From assembly GCF_900094945.1 (NCBI RefSeq), contig NZ_FMAQ01000001.1, positions 186,001-250,000 on the forward strand: a stretch of 64,000 nucleotides of DNA. Reading direction: 5' to 3'. Each line of letters begins with the position of its first letter. The stretch's first letter is position 1. This document shows positions 26,185 to 35,805 of this stretch, piece by piece. The notes under the pieces are model-generated. The model was given only the letters and a program-made list of their open reading frames with translations. It made no database searches and was not told the origin of the DNA. The DNA is from Gilliamella bombicola (lineage in GTDB: Bacteria > Pseudomonadota > Gammaproteobacteria > Enterobacterales > Orbaceae). The translations under genes were made by a program, and so were the position numbers.

Positions 26185-26262
26185 ACCTTTATAAGGTTAG
26201 GTCAAAAAAGACGAGTTTTCTTGATTTTTTATCTCAATTTAACAATAAGAATAAGGTTAGTT
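26185..26262 (+). promoter_or_regulatory. Palindrome and direct repeat in leader of MHS transporter
   Basis: ACCTTTATAAGGT (26185-26197) is a perfect five-base dyad with a three-base centre. The 10-mer ATAAGGTTAG occurs at 26191-26200 and again at 26251-26260, where it supplies the ribosome binding site. The pair of sites could be an operator, but the regulator is not identifiable. Confidence 0.35.
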
Positions 26263-26263
26263 C

Positions 26264-27601
26264 ATGAATCAGTCTGAAATCAATGCACAGTGGCAACCCA
26301 CTGCGCGTCCATTAAATAGTAAGGACTTAAAAACGTTAGTTTTGTCTTCTTTAGGTGGTACGCTCGAGTTTTATGATTTTGTTATTTATGCACTTTATAT
26401 CGATACCATCGTTAAACCGCTATTTTTACCTCATACATTATCCCCTTTGACGTTAGATCTGTTTGCGTGGGGAATTTTTGCTGCTGGTTATTTAGTTCGT
26501 CCTGTGGGCGGTATTATTATGGCACATTTTGGCGATAAAGTGGGCCGTAAAAAGATGTTTACCCTAAGTGTCGCAATGATGGCGCTACCAACTTTCATCA
26601 TTGGAGTTTTACCCACTTACGAAATGATCGGTATTTTTGCACCACTATTGCTTTTGATTATGCGCATGTTGCAAGGTGCAGCGATCGGTGGCGAAATGCC
26701 AGGTGCTTGGGTATTTATTGCAGAGCATGTGCCAAAACAACGTTATGGACTTGGTGTTGGCACATTAACATCAGGAATTACTGGCGGTATTTTACTTGGG
26801 TTTATTGTCACAATTATTATTGATCTTTGTTTTACGACACAAAATATTTTAGATTACGCATGGCGTATTCCGTTTATTATTGGCGGTATTTTCGGGGTTA
26901 TTTCGGTTTATTTGCGCCGTTTTTTATCGGAAACACCTATTTTCAAGGAATTAGCAGCGCGCAAAGCGATTGAAAAAAATATCCCAGTTGTTACCGTACT
27001 ACAAAAACACAAAACAGCCTGCGTGATTGTTGCATTGTTAACGTGGTCATTGTCTACCGCTATTATGGTGGGGATTTTAATTACCCCAGGTCGTATTGTT
27101 GGCGGTATATATCATTTTGCTAACCTTGATTGGCGGATCGGTGGTTGTATTGCCGCTTTAACCTTAACATTAGGTTGTATTATTTTTGGTTGGTTAGATG
27201 ATAAGCTGGGTTCAACTAAAACCTCGATGATTTGTTGGGGAGGCCTTGCTGTTTCTAGTCTCTATTTTTATAGTTCATTATCGCCTGATATGTCGCTAAC
27301 TAAGCTTTATTTAATTTGGGCTATTTTTGGGCTTTTCATTGGCTCTGTTGCCATGACACCGATAATTGGGACAAGGACTTTTCCACCTGCAATTCGTTAT
27401 TCAGGCTTATCGTTTTCTTATAATTTAGCCTATGCGTTATTTAGTGCATTTACACCAACATTAACCATTTATCTATTAAGTCCTGAACATTTATTAGGGG
27501 AATATAGTTATTTGGGTGCGGGTATTTATATCTCTTTTGTGGCATTAATTGCAATTGGAGTGGGTTTCTATCCTTTAGCTAAAAAAGGGTTGGAGCAGTA
27601 A
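26264..27601 (+). CDS. MFS metabolite:H+ symporter (MHS family)
   Basis: The 445-residue protein has twelve predicted membrane helices. The MHS-type N-terminus is GGTLEFYDFVIYAL (about 36-49), with the MFS loop motif GDKVGRKKMF near 91 and a QGAAIGGEMPGAWVFIAEH block near 138. The subfamily (ShiA, KgtP, ProP, CitA) moves organic acids, shikimate, proline or betaine with protons. The substrate cannot be told from sequence alone. It is monocistronic and ends at a terminator. The ATG is preceded by AAGG. Confidence 0.88.
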   Translation: MNQSEINAQWQPTARPLNSKDLKTLVLSSLGGTLEFYDFVIYALYIDTIVKPLFLPHTLSPLTLDLFAWGIFAAGYLVRPVGGIIMAHFGDKVGRKKMFTLSVAMMALPTFIIGVLPTYEMIGIFAPLLLLIMRMLQGAAIGGEMPGAWVFIAEHVPKQRYGLGVGTLTSGITGGILLGFIVTIIIDLCFTTQNILDYAWRIPFIIGGIFGVISVYLRRFLSETPIFKELAARKAIEKNIPVVTVLQKHKTACVIVALLTWSLSTAIMVGILITPGRIVGGIYHFANLDWRIGGCIAALTLTLGCIIFGWLDDKLGSTKTSMICWGGLAVSSLYFYSSLSPDMSLTKLYLIWAIFGLFIGSVAMTPIIGTRTFPPAIRYSGLSFSYNLAYALFSAFTPTLTIYLLSPEHLLGEYSYLGAGIYISFVALIAIGVGFYPLAKKGLEQ

Positions 27602-27637
27602 CTCAACTAATTATTAGCCAGTAATGATTTTAGCAAT

Positions 27638-27669
27638 AACAAAGCGGGAGAGTTTCCTGCTTTGTTATT
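27638..27669. terminator. Terminator between MHS transporter and gor
   Basis: AACAAAGCGGGA (27638-27649) pairs with TCCTGCTTTGTT (27655-27666) with one G-T wobble. It lies between convergent genes, 36 bases after the transporter stop, and a T-rich stretch follows on the plus strand. It may serve both strands. Confidence 0.75.
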
Positions 27670-27714
27670 TAACTTTGTACTATATACTAATGTGATATAC
27701 AAATAGCTATCATA

Positions 27715-29067
27715 TTAACGCATGGTAACAAACTCTTCAGCTGCTGTTGGATGAATAGCAACTGTATTGTCGAAGTCTTTTTTGGTAGCGCCCATTTTCA
27801 GTGCGACAGCAAAGCCTTGTAACATTTCGTCCATACCATATCCAATACCATGAATACCCACAATTTTTTCATCTTTACCAGCGCACACTAACTTCATACG
27901 ACACGGTTGACGATGTTGCGTAACTGCAGTGTACATGGCCGTAAAGGTGGATTTATAGACTTTGACGTTTTCTTCACCATATTGCAGTATCGCTTCTGGC
28001 TCAGTTAAGCCTACTGTACCAATTGCTGGGTGTGTAAAGACGACGGTTGGAATATTACTATAATCTAAATGTTCATCAGGTTTATTGTTAAAAAGCCTTT
28101 CTGATAAGCGACGACCCGCGGCAACCGCAACCGGCGTTAATGCCATGGCGCCTGTATCATCACCGACTGAATAAATACCCTGTACATTGGTATTTTGATA
28201 TTTATCCACTATCACAAAGCCTTTATTATCAATATCAATGCCTGCTGCCTGTAAATTCATGTCTTTTGTAGCAGGTTCACGACCAATTGCCCAAATTAAA
28301 CAATCGACAGTATAACTTTCGCCATTTTCTAATGTTAAAGTTAATGACTTATCACTATTTTTAGTGACGGATTTTGGCACCGCAAAAGTGTGAAGGTGTT
28401 GTCCTTCTGTTTTTATCACTTCCATTAAGGTTTCAACAATTAATGGATCAAAAGTGCGTAATGGTGTGGCATTGCGAACAAATTGATGAGTTTGTGCGCC
28501 AAGTGCATGTAATACACTTGCGATTTCGCAAGCAATATAACCAGCGCCGACAACTGCAACACGCTTAGGTAAGGCTTTTAGCGCAAAAAATCCATCAGAT
28601 GTGATACCATATTGCGCACCTGGGATATTCGGAATCGTTGGTTTTCCTCCAACAGCTATCAGAATATGATCGGCACTATAATGCTCACCATTTACCTCAA
28701 CTGTATGAGAATCAACAAACTTAGCATATCCATGAATCACATCAACGTTGTTATTATTCAAGACCCGATCATAAGATTGATGGATTCGATCAATATAAGC
28801 GCTTCGGCTAGCAATTAATTTATCCCAACTGAATTTATTAATAGTAGTATCAAAACCGTAATCGGGACCATAGTGATTAATGGCTTCAGCAATTTGTGCA
28901 CCATACCACATCACTTTTTTAGGCACACAACCAACATTCACACAGGTTCCACCTAATAATTTCGCTTCAATAATGGCACACTTTTTTCCATAGGACGCAG
29001 CTCGGTTGACTGATGCTATCCCACCACTACCGCCACCAATGGCAATATAATCATAATGTTTGGTCAT
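27715..29067 (-). CDS. gor: Glutathione-disulfide reductase
   Basis: The 450-residue flavoprotein reduces GSSG with NADPH and keeps the cytosol reduced. The FAD site GGGSGGIAS is at 11-19, and the redox-active disulfide is CVNVGC at 42-47. The NADPH-binding [10 protein letters not shown] is near 173, and the C-terminal [12 protein letters not shown] carries the catalytic His-Glu pair. It is very similar to E. coli Gor over the full length, including the same 450-residue size. Confidence 0.98.
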   Translation of the reverse strand: MTKHYDYIAIGGGSGGIASVNRAASYGKKCAIIEAKLLGGTCVNVGCVPKKVMWYGAQIAEAINHYGPDYGFDTTINKFSWDKLIASRSAYIDRIHQSYDRVLNNNNVDVIHGYAKFVDSHTVEVNGEHYSADHILIAVGGKPTIPNIPGAQYGITSDGFFALKALPKRVAVVGAGYIACEIASVLHALGAQTHQFVRNATPLRTFDPLIVETLMEVIKTEGQHLHTFAVPKSVTKNSDKSLTLTLENGESYTVDCLIWAIGREPATKDMNLQAAGIDIDNKGFVIVDKYQNTNVQGIYSVGDDTGAMALTPVAVAAGRRLSERLFNNKPDEHLDYSNIPTVVFTHPAIGTVGLTEPEAILQYGEENVKVYKSTFTAMYTAVTQHRQPCRMKLVCAGKDEKIVGIHGIGYGMDEMLQGFAVALKMGATKKDFDNTVAIHPTAAEEFVTMR

Positions 29068-29374
29068 AAAATATCCTTAATACTCTTTTTCATAATTTGG
29101 TCATTAGCTTTGCATAAAGCGCGTAATAAAAAAAGTATTAATTTTGAAATTTAATAATAGTTATTAACGATTAATCATTATAATAAATAGCCCATTATTA
29201 TTTTCTATAATGTAATTTCACAGAATAAATACAATATAATTTTGATTCTATAAATGGAGAGTTGAAACATAAAGGGGGTTATTTATATAACCCCCCTCAA
29301 TTGGTTTTATGATTTACATCAATCTACCTTATAATCATGATTCAATATAACGGCAGTTCACTACTTTTATATCT
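29068..29374. other. AT-rich intergenic region: gor promoter side and one hairpin
   Basis: This gap separates gor from the two lipoprotein genes, all on the minus strand. Apart from the hairpin at 29274-29295 I see only AT-rich sequence that must hold the gor promoter. No open reading frame or RNA gene is supported. Confidence 0.5.
29268..29295 (-). terminator. Terminator of the two-lipoprotein unit
   Basis: GGGGGTTAT (29274-29282) and ATAACCCCC (29287-29295) form a strong nine-base-pair stem with a TTAT loop. On the minus strand TTTATGTTT follows, a modest T-tract. It lies 80 bases after the stop of the 29375 gene. Confidence 0.65.
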
Positions 29375-29860
29375 TTATTTAGTACATTTATTTTTAATTT
29401 TAACCCGCACTGGTTGAGAAGTCTCTTTATCGATAATTTCCAGATCGCAATATTTATTTTCTAGCTTAAAATTAACTTTATAAGTTTTACCCTTTTCAGC
29501 TATAAATTGTTTAGTTTCTGCATAACAAGACGCTTGATTACCTACATTATAATGACTTTCTATAGCAACAGGCTTATTAGCGGGGATTTTTGCACTTAAT
29601 TCTAAATTAGCTTTAGCCAAAACAAAAATGCTACTTTCTGGGTAATAATAACCAATGTCATTAAAATCACTACAATAATTTGCTTCAGGATTATCAATAT
29701 TTAAACTAAAGTCAACTGGTAAACTAGTTTCATCACCGAAATCAGTCGAGAATTCTAATTGTGGATCATCTTCCATTGCTAAGTAGTGATAGTCCGATTT
29801 TGAAGAGCTACAACCTACAACAAAAGAGGCAATTGATAATAATATGAGTTTCTTTTTCAT
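29375..29860 (-). CDS. Predicted lipoprotein of unknown function
   Basis: The 161-residue protein has a lipoprotein signal (MKKKLILLSIASFVVGC, lipobox VVGC, Cys17), an acidic stretch (YLAMEDDPQLEFSTDFGDE) and a beta-rich C-terminal half. It contains paired Cys residues in EANYCSDF, ASCYAE, KYCDLEI and KNKCTK. I recognise no family. Its ATG overlaps the last base of the upstream lipoprotein stop codon, so the two are coupled and may act together at the outer membrane. Confidence 0.68.
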   Translation of the reverse strand: MKKKLILLSIASFVVGCSSSKSDYHYLAMEDDPQLEFSTDFGDETSLPVDFSLNIDNPEANYCSDFNDIGYYYPESSIFVLAKANLELSAKIPANKPVAIESHYNVGNQASCYAETKQFIAEKGKTYKVNFKLENKYCDLEIIDKETSQPVRVKIKNKCTK

Positions 29861-30342
29861 TAGTTATTCTCTTTATCTAATTTAACGTTAAATAATCGAT
29901 CCAATAATTCGTTAATTTTTGTATCTGTACTAGTGAAGGTTGAAGAGTTAAGATGTATTAACCCCCCTTCAGTAGTATGACTATATTTTAAAGTACCAAC
30001 GGAATATCCTTCATGATCATCAACTTGTACATGCATAATAGATAAATAAGTGGGTACCGCAATTGCTCTTCTAACGTCATAATATAATGTGTAAGAACAA
30101 TCATTTAATTTGTCTTTACTCGTTAATTTATTGGTAATATTTAAAGTATTAAGCTTTTCAGCTATGATTTCTCCTGCTTTATTATAAGAGCTAATAGTAC
30201 TTACATTTTGATAAATACATACATTGTTTAACTTAGTCGTATCTGAGATAGGTTTTATCTTTTCTCCTGGTTTTTCAAATGAAAAACTACAACCGGTTAA
30301 CAACAGTGAAACTATTGCAATTGCAACAAAATTTTTCTTCAT
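29860..30342 (-). CDS. Predicted lipoprotein, possibly Sbal_3080-like
   Basis: The 160-residue protein has a lipoprotein signal (MKKNFVAIAIVSLLLTGC, lipobox LTGC, Cys18). The mature region starts with a KLNNVCIYQNVSTISSYNKA block. It continues with NDCSYTLYYDVRRAIAVPTYLSIMHVQV, suggesting one disulfide and a mixed alpha/beta domain. The pattern recalls Sbal_3080-type lipoproteins, but this is a weak impression without a search. It is the first gene of a two-gene unit with the 29375 lipoprotein. Confidence 0.65.
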   Translation of the reverse strand: MKKNFVAIAIVSLLLTGCSFSFEKPGEKIKPISDTTKLNNVCIYQNVSTISSYNKAGEIIAEKLNTLNITNKLTSKDKLNDCSYTLYYDVRRAIAVPTYLSIMHVQVDDHEGYSVGTLKYSHTTEGGLIHLNSSTFTSTDTKINELLDRLFNVKLDKENN

Positions 30343-30479
30343 TATCTATATTCCTTATAAAAATTAAAATTTATCAGCAGTAATTTCTCATAATAAAATA
30401 AAAAAATTTCATTGTAAAATAAGAAAAAATTATAAATTTTTTTAAAAAAGTAAAAAAATAAAATTAGTTAGCCATTAGA

Positions 30480-30511
30480 AAAAAAGCCACTTAAATAAGT
30501 GGCTTTTTTAG
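30480..30511. terminator. Bidirectional-looking terminator after hldE
   Basis: AAAAAAGCCACTT-AAAT-AAGTGGCTTTTTT forms a long perfect hairpin flanked by A and T runs. It lies just after the hldE stop and before the promoter region of the lipoprotein pair. Confidence 0.92.
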
Positions 30512-30518
30512 CTAAATT

Positions 30519-31943
30519 TTAGCGATTTTTTATCGCATTAATAATATTGGTCGTTGAACAGCCATCTTCAAAGTTAAGCACTTTAACGCTACCGCCAGCA
30601 GCGATAACTTCTTTGCCCCCAGCGATATCTTCGGGTTTATAATCACCACCTTTGACTAAGACATCGGGCAAGACATTAGCAATGAGTCGTTGAGGAGTTT
30701 CTTCTTCAAATGGCACAACCCAATCAACCGAATCAAGTGCACCCAGTACAATCATTCGTTGCATGAGTGGATTAATTGGTCTTGATTCGCCTTTTAGTTT
30801 TTTTACCGAGGCATCGCTGTTCACAGCAACAATTAGGCGATCGCCAAGTTTCCGAGCATTTGCCAAATAAGAAACATGCCCTGCGTGTAAAATATCAAAA
30901 CAGCCATTGGTCATGACAATTTTTTCACCACGCATGCGCGCCTTTCGAACCTCTTCTTTTAGCTCATCTTCGCTCATGACACCAAAACCATCATCAGCAC
31001 GTGCACGTATGGCGTTTTCTAGTTCGACTTGTGAAACAGTCGATGTACCAAGTTTACCAACAACCACACCGGCTGCAGCATTGGCTAAAAAGCAGCTTTC
31101 TTCTAAAGATTGCCCGGCAGCTAAAGAGGCTGCTAATGTCGCAATTACGGTATCGCCGGCACCGGTGACATCAAAAACTTCTTTGGCTTGAGTTGGCAGA
31201 TGGTAAATTGGTTTGTCCAATTGTAGTAATGTCATACCTTTTTCACTACGCGTGACTAGCAGGGCTTTAAGATCATACTTTTTGATAAGCTGATAACCTT
31301 TTTCGACAATGTCTTCTTCGTTTTGACAATGCCCAACCACGGCTTCAAATTCAGTCATATTTGGCGTTAATAATGTTGCTCCACGATAACGCTCAAAATC
31401 CGTACCTTTGGGATCAACTAAAATCGGTACATTAGCTTGATTAGCAAGCTTAATCATTGCTTGAACTGCCGATAATGCGCCCTTAGCATAATCCGACAGA
31501 ACCAACACTTTATGAGTCGTTAATGCTGTTTGAATGCGTTCAAGAATAGGCGTTGCATCAACATTACCAAACCCTTCTTCAAAATCAATACGAATCAATT
31601 GTTGATTGCGTGATAGAACTCGCAATTTGGTGATGGTTGGGTGCGTTGAAACGGATACAAAATCACATTGAACGTTATGTTTACTGAGTTGTTCATCAAG
31701 AATTTTGGCTGGCTCATCAATGCCTGTTAATCCAATAAGTCGTGCATTACCACAAAGTGAAGTAATATTCATCGCAACATTGGCTGCACCACCAGGTCTT
31801 TCTTCTAAAGAGTCAATTTTCACGACGGGTACAGGGGCTTCAGGTGATATGCGATTAGTTCCCCCATACCAGTAGCGATCTAACATAATATCGCCCACAA
31901 CTAATACATTGGCACAATTAAAATCAGGTAATGATGTTTTCAT
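30519..31943 (-). CDS. hldE: Bifunctional heptose 7-phosphate kinase / heptose 1-phosphate adenylyltransferase
   Basis: The 474-residue enzyme has a ribokinase-like kinase domain (about 1-318, with [22 protein letters not shown] and [14 protein letters not shown]). A nucleotidyltransferase domain follows (about 340-474, with [16 protein letters not shown] holding the HxGH motif). It performs two steps of ADP-L-glycero-D-manno-heptose synthesis for LPS inner core. With gmhA at 39259 it covers two enzymes of the pathway in one window. It is full length compared with E. coli (477). Confidence 0.97.
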   Translation of the reverse strand: MKTSLPDFNCANVLVVGDIMLDRYWYGGTNRISPEAPVPVVKIDSLEERPGGAANVAMNITSLCGNARLIGLTGIDEPAKILDEQLSKHNVQCDFVSVSTHPTITKLRVLSRNQQLIRIDFEEGFGNVDATPILERIQTALTTHKVLVLSDYAKGALSAVQAMIKLANQANVPILVDPKGTDFERYRGATLLTPNMTEFEAVVGHCQNEEDIVEKGYQLIKKYDLKALLVTRSEKGMTLLQLDKPIYHLPTQAKEVFDVTGAGDTVIATLAASLAAGQSLEESCFLANAAAGVVVGKLGTSTVSQVELENAIRARADDGFGVMSEDELKEEVRKARMRGEKIVMTNGCFDILHAGHVSYLANARKLGDRLIVAVNSDASVKKLKGESRPINPLMQRMIVLGALDSVDWVVPFEEETPQRLIANVLPDVLVKGGDYKPEDIAGGKEVIAAGGSVKVLNFEDGCSTTNIINAIKNR

Positions 31944-31997
31944 TATGACTCGTTATCCTTACTTGTTCAGTTTAATTCATTGGTTATCTGTTTATGT

Positions 31998-32759
31998 CTA
32001 TTGTTCAGACTCTTGGCTGTCGTTTTCTATATTGTCATGTTGACGCGGTTGGTAAAAACGGGCAAAAAAAGTGCCAATTTCAAACAGTAAACAGATAGGT
32101 ACAGCTAATAATATTTGTGAAAAAACATCTGGTGGGGTAACAAACATTGCAACGGCAAACACACCAACAATAATATAAGGACGTTTTTTACGTAGGCTTT
32201 TGGGTGTGGTGATTCCAGTCCAGCAGAGCAAAATAATTGCCACAGGCACTTCAAAAGCAAAACCAAATACTACAAAAAGGGTCATGACAAAATCGAGGTA
32301 TTTGGTAATGTCAGTGTTGATTGCAACATCAACCGGTGCCGTATGAATAAAAAAGTAAAACGCTAATGGAAACACCACAAAATAAGCAAACGCTATCCCC
32401 ATATAAAATAGGATTGTGCTTGATACGATTAAAGGCATCACCAAACGTCTTTCGTGTTGGTAGAGTGCTGGCGCAATAAAGCCCCAAACTTGGTATAGCA
32501 CATACGGAATAGAGATGAATATCGCTACCACCGCAGTCAGTTTAATCGGTGTAAAAAATGGCGCGGCAATATCGGTTGCTATCATGCTACTACCTTGAGG
32601 TAATTGGCTGATGAGCGGATTTGCTACAATATGATAAATATCATTAGAAAAATAAAGTAAACAAATTAATACTAATAAAATACAGATAATACAACGTAAA
32701 AGTCGTGTTCTGAGTTCAACAAGATGTCCAATTAATGGTTGAGTAGCATCGTCTGTCAT
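31998..32759 (-). CDS. tatC: Sec-independent (Tat) translocase subunit TatC
   Basis: The 253-residue protein has six membrane helices. The conserved cytoplasmic N-terminus [15 protein letters not shown] and the periplasmic [12 protein letters not shown] block bind the twin-arginine signal and partner subunits. It overlaps tatB by four bases (ATGA). The tat genes lie in order A-B-C downstream of ubiE and ubiB, as in E. coli. Confidence 0.96.
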   Translation of the reverse strand: MTDDATQPLIGHLVELRTRLLRCIICILLVLICLLYFSNDIYHIVANPLISQLPQGSSMIATDIAAPFFTPIKLTAVVAIFISIPYVLYQVWGFIAPALYQHERRLVMPLIVSSTILFYMGIAFAYFVVFPLAFYFFIHTAPVDVAINTDITKYLDFVMTLFVVFGFAFEVPVAIILLCWTGITTPKSLRKKRPYIIVGVFAVAMFVTPPDVFSQILLAVPICLLFEIGTFFARFYQPRQHDNIENDSQESEQ

Positions 32760-33094
32760 GATTTTTTATCTGAATGTGTTTGTTGATCGATTTGCGTTGC
32801 TGAGTCGATTTCGTTTTGTAATGATTCAGTTACACGCTTTAAGTCGTCAATAGATTCTTGAATTTCTGGCGTCAATGTAGTTAGCCCACTTTGTTCGGCC
32901 TTTTTTAGACTGTCTTGTAATTCTTGCAGTTTAAGCTCTTTGTTTAACTCTAGCTGTACTGTTGCTGACATTCGGCGCAGTACTTTTATCCACCCTGCAA
33001 CGGTTTTTATTGCAATAGGTAATCGTTCTGGCCCTAATACCACCAGACCAATAATTAATACTAATAATAATTGCCCAAAGCTGATGTCAAACAC
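32756..33094 (-). CDS. tatB: Tat translocase subunit TatB
   Basis: The 112-residue protein has an N-terminal membrane helix with the Glu in [20 protein letters not shown], then the GPERLP turn and an amphipathic helix, ending in an acidic coiled region. This is the family layout, although E. coli TatB is longer (171). It starts three bases after tatA and overlaps tatC. Confidence 0.93.
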   Translation of the reverse strand: MFDISFGQLLLVLIIGLVVLGPERLPIAIKTVAGWIKVLRRMSATVQLELNKELKLQELQDSLKKAEQSGLTTLTPEIQESIDDLKRVTESLQNEIDSATQIDQQTHSDKKS

Positions 33095-33097
33095 AGG

Positions 33098-33313
33098 TTA
33101 CTCTTTTTTGTTATTATTGGTATTAGTATCAGATGAGTCGGTATTTTCGATTTTTTGTGAATTATCACTATCTTTTTTACCATCATCATTCATTGCTTTT
33201 TTAAAGCCTTTAATTGACTCACCAAGATCTGAACCCAATGAACGTAATTTTTTTGTTCCAAATAATAATACTACTACAGCTATTAATATGAGTAGTTGAG
33301 GTAAGCTTGGCAT
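33098..33313 (-). CDS. tatA: Tat translocase pore-forming subunit TatA
   Basis: The 71-residue protein has one N-terminal membrane helix ([20 protein letters not shown]), the FGTKKL hinge, an amphipathic helix ([16 protein letters not shown]) and a hydrophilic Asp/Asn-rich tail. It is the first gene of the tatABC group. The start ATG has GGAGACAATC upstream. Confidence 0.94.
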   Translation of the reverse strand: MPSLPQLLILIAVVVLLFGTKKLRSLGSDLGESIKGFKKAMNDDGKKDSDNSQKIENTDSSDTNTNNNKKE

Positions 33314-33411
33314 CTGATTGTCTCCAATGGCGGTATTTAACCAAATTATACACGTAAATTATAATATTCCCAATATCACCAATTTAATAGGTAATTATTA
33401 GTCTTCAATCG

Positions 33412-34953
33412 TTAATTTATGACTAATATCGTAATGCATAAAATACAAATTAACCCCAGCATTCCATACAGATTTCGTTCACGTTTTTTGCTACGCTGCA
33501 GTTGCTGATCAATTTGTTTTAATTGCGCATTCATCTGTTTGGTAATTCGTTCGTAATCATTTAATTTTTCAGGCAATGTTGGTAACATATTACGCAATTT
33601 AGGTAGCGACTCCAATGCTTGTTGTAGTATCTTTTTTGCACTGTATTTTTCTTGATACCAATTTTCTAAAAATGGTTTTGCTGTTTGCCATAAATCGAGT
33701 TCAGGATAAAGCTGACGTCCAAGTCCTTCAATATAAAATAGCGTTTTTTCAAGAAGAGTAAGTTGCGGTTGAATATCCATCTCAAATTGGCGTGCAACTT
33801 GAAATAACTTTAGTAAAATCTGTGAAAATGAGATTTCAGCCAGTGGTTTTTCAAATGCGGGCTCACAGACATTGCGCATGGCCATTTCAAGTGCAATAAC
33901 ATCAGTAGTTTCTGGCACCCAACCAGATGCGATATAAGTTTCGGCTATTTTGCGATAATCTCGATTAAAAAATGCTAAGAAGTTTTCGGCAAGATAATGC
34001 TGGTCATCATCACTCAATATGCCAACAATGGCACAATCAATTCCAATATAACGTGGATTTTGTGGATCGGTAATATCAACAAAGATATTGCCCGGGTGCA
34101 TATCAGCATGGAAGAAATTATCACGGAAAACTTGGGTAAAAAAGGCTTGAACACCCCGCTCTGCAAGCAATTTCATATTGACTTTATGTTGTTTTAGCTG
34201 GTTAATATCGGCGATGGGTACGCCTTTAATGCGTTCTTCGACTATGATATTTTTTCGACATAAGTCTTGGTATACATAAGGAATATACAAAATATCGCTA
34301 TTAATAAAATTATCACGTAATCTTGCTGTGTTATAAGCCTCTTTGCGTAAATCTAGCTCTTTTAATAGTGTCATTTCATAATCATGCACTATTTCAACCG
34401 CACGTAACCTTTCGCCTGATTTTATCCGCTTCGTACATTGTTTAGCAACCCAATACATTAAACCAATATCGGCTTGGATAACAGGTAAAATATTAGGACG
34501 TAAAACCTTGATGATAACCTCGGCTTGGCTAGAGTTTAATACCGCAGTATGCACCTGTGCAATTGATGCTGACGCTAACGGAGTTTCATCAAAGTTGGAA
34601 AAATAATAATCAATCGGTTGTTCTAATGCTTGTTCAATCAGTTGTTTCGCTATTTTACCGTCAAAAGGTGGAACTTGGTCTTGTAATTTTGCTAAAGCAT
34701 CAGCTATGTGTTTAGGTAAAACATCACGCCGAGTTGAGATCATTTGCCCAAACTTGATCCAAACAGGACCTAATTCTTGCAGAGCTTGTCGTAACCGTTC
34801 GCCTATTTCTTGATGTTTTGCCTTAGGTCTAACCCAAAAAAAGCAGAATAATAAAATACCAAGCCATTTTGATGAACGATGTTTCGGCAACAATTCATTT
34901 AATTGATAGGCTCGAAATACGGTTAAGATTTTAAAAAGTCTAAAAAAGGTCAT
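33412..34953 (-). CDS. ubiB: UbiB-family ABC1/ADCK atypical kinase for ubiquinone synthesis
   Basis: The 513-residue protein has the ABC1 KxGQ motif (WIKFGQMISTR, about residues 66-76), the ATP-binding SIAQVHTA block, FHADMHPGNIF and GIDCAIVG (DFG-like region), plus a C-terminal membrane anchor (about 490-513). E. coli UbiB has 546 residues with two C-terminal helices, so one may be missing or shortened here. It supports ubiquinone biosynthesis. It begins 14 bp after ubiE; the ubiJ gene usually found between them is absent. Confidence 0.93.
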   Translation of the reverse strand: MTFFRLFKILTVFRAYQLNELLPKHRSSKWLGILLFCFFWVRPKAKHQEIGERLRQALQELGPVWIKFGQMISTRRDVLPKHIADALAKLQDQVPPFDGKIAKQLIEQALEQPIDYYFSNFDETPLASASIAQVHTAVLNSSQAEVIIKVLRPNILPVIQADIGLMYWVAKQCTKRIKSGERLRAVEIVHDYEMTLLKELDLRKEAYNTARLRDNFINSDILYIPYVYQDLCRKNIIVEERIKGVPIADINQLKQHKVNMKLLAERGVQAFFTQVFRDNFFHADMHPGNIFVDITDPQNPRYIGIDCAIVGILSDDDQHYLAENFLAFFNRDYRKIAETYIASGWVPETTDVIALEMAMRNVCEPAFEKPLAEISFSQILLKLFQVARQFEMDIQPQLTLLEKTLFYIEGLGRQLYPELDLWQTAKPFLENWYQEKYSAKKILQQALESLPKLRNMLPTLPEKLNDYERITKQMNAQLKQIDQQLQRSKKRERNLYGMLGLICILCITILVIN

Positions 34954-34967
34954 TATTATTCATCGCA

Positions 34968-35744
34968 TCAAAATTTAAAGCCAATATGTAACGCAACAAT
35001 CCCACCGGTCATATTGTGATATTTCACATCAACAAATCCTGCATCTTCCATCATTTTTTTCAAGGTGTTTTGATCGGGATGCATACGAATGGATTCGGCT
35101 AAATAACGATAACTTTCAGAATCATTTGCCACAATTTTTCCCATTAACGGTAACATGGAAAATGAATACAAATCATATGCTTTATTTAGTATTTGATATT
35201 GAGGTTTAGAAAACTCAAGAATTAATAAGCGTCCACCAGGTTTCAGTACCCGCCACATGGATCGTAACGCCTTTTCTTTATCGGTGACATTGCGTAAACC
35301 AAATGAGATGGTGATACAATCAAAATAGTTATCAGCAAAAGGTAATTCTTCTGCATTGGCTTGTACATATTCGATATTCTTAAATAAGCCTTTATCACGG
35401 AGTTTATCTCGCCCAACTTTTAACATTGATTCGTTAATGTCAGCTAAAACAACTAATCCATCATCACCAACCAGTTGTGAGAATTTTGCCGTTAAGTCAC
35501 CTGTTCCCCCTGCAAGATCTAGAACTTTTTGGCCTTTACGCACACTGCTATATTCAATAGTGATTTTTTTCCAAATACGATGAATACCAAATGACATGAG
35601 ATCATTCATAACATCATATTTATCGGCAACAGAGTGAAATACTTCAGCAACACGCTTTACTTTTTCTTGCTTTGGAACTTGCGTGTAACCAAAATCAATT
35701 TTTTCTTGATTCGTATTGTCTTTATTATCAAAAGATTGAGACAT
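34968..35744 (-). CDS. ubiE: Ubiquinone/menaquinone C-methyltransferase
   Basis: The 258-residue SAM-dependent class I methyltransferase acts in both ubiquinone and menaquinone synthesis. Motifs are [20 protein letters not shown] (about 36-55), the SAM-binding [32 protein letters not shown] and [12 protein letters not shown]. It is first in the ubiE-ubiB-tatABC block. Confidence 0.96.
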   Translation of the reverse strand: MSQSFDNKDNTNQEKIDFGYTQVPKQEKVKRVAEVFHSVADKYDVMNDLMSFGIHRIWKKITIEYSSVRKGQKVLDLAGGTGDLTAKFSQLVGDDGLVVLADINESMLKVGRDKLRDKGLFKNIEYVQANAEELPFADNYFDCITISFGLRNVTDKEKALRSMWRVLKPGGRLLILEFSKPQYQILNKAYDLYSFSMLPLMGKIVANDSESYRYLAESIRMHPDQNTLKKMMEDAGFVDVKYHNMTGGIVALHIGFKF

Positions 35745-35805
35745 AAAATTTACCTATCACAAAGATTTACTTTATTTTAGCATAAGCCATAATAAATGTG
35801 ATGAA

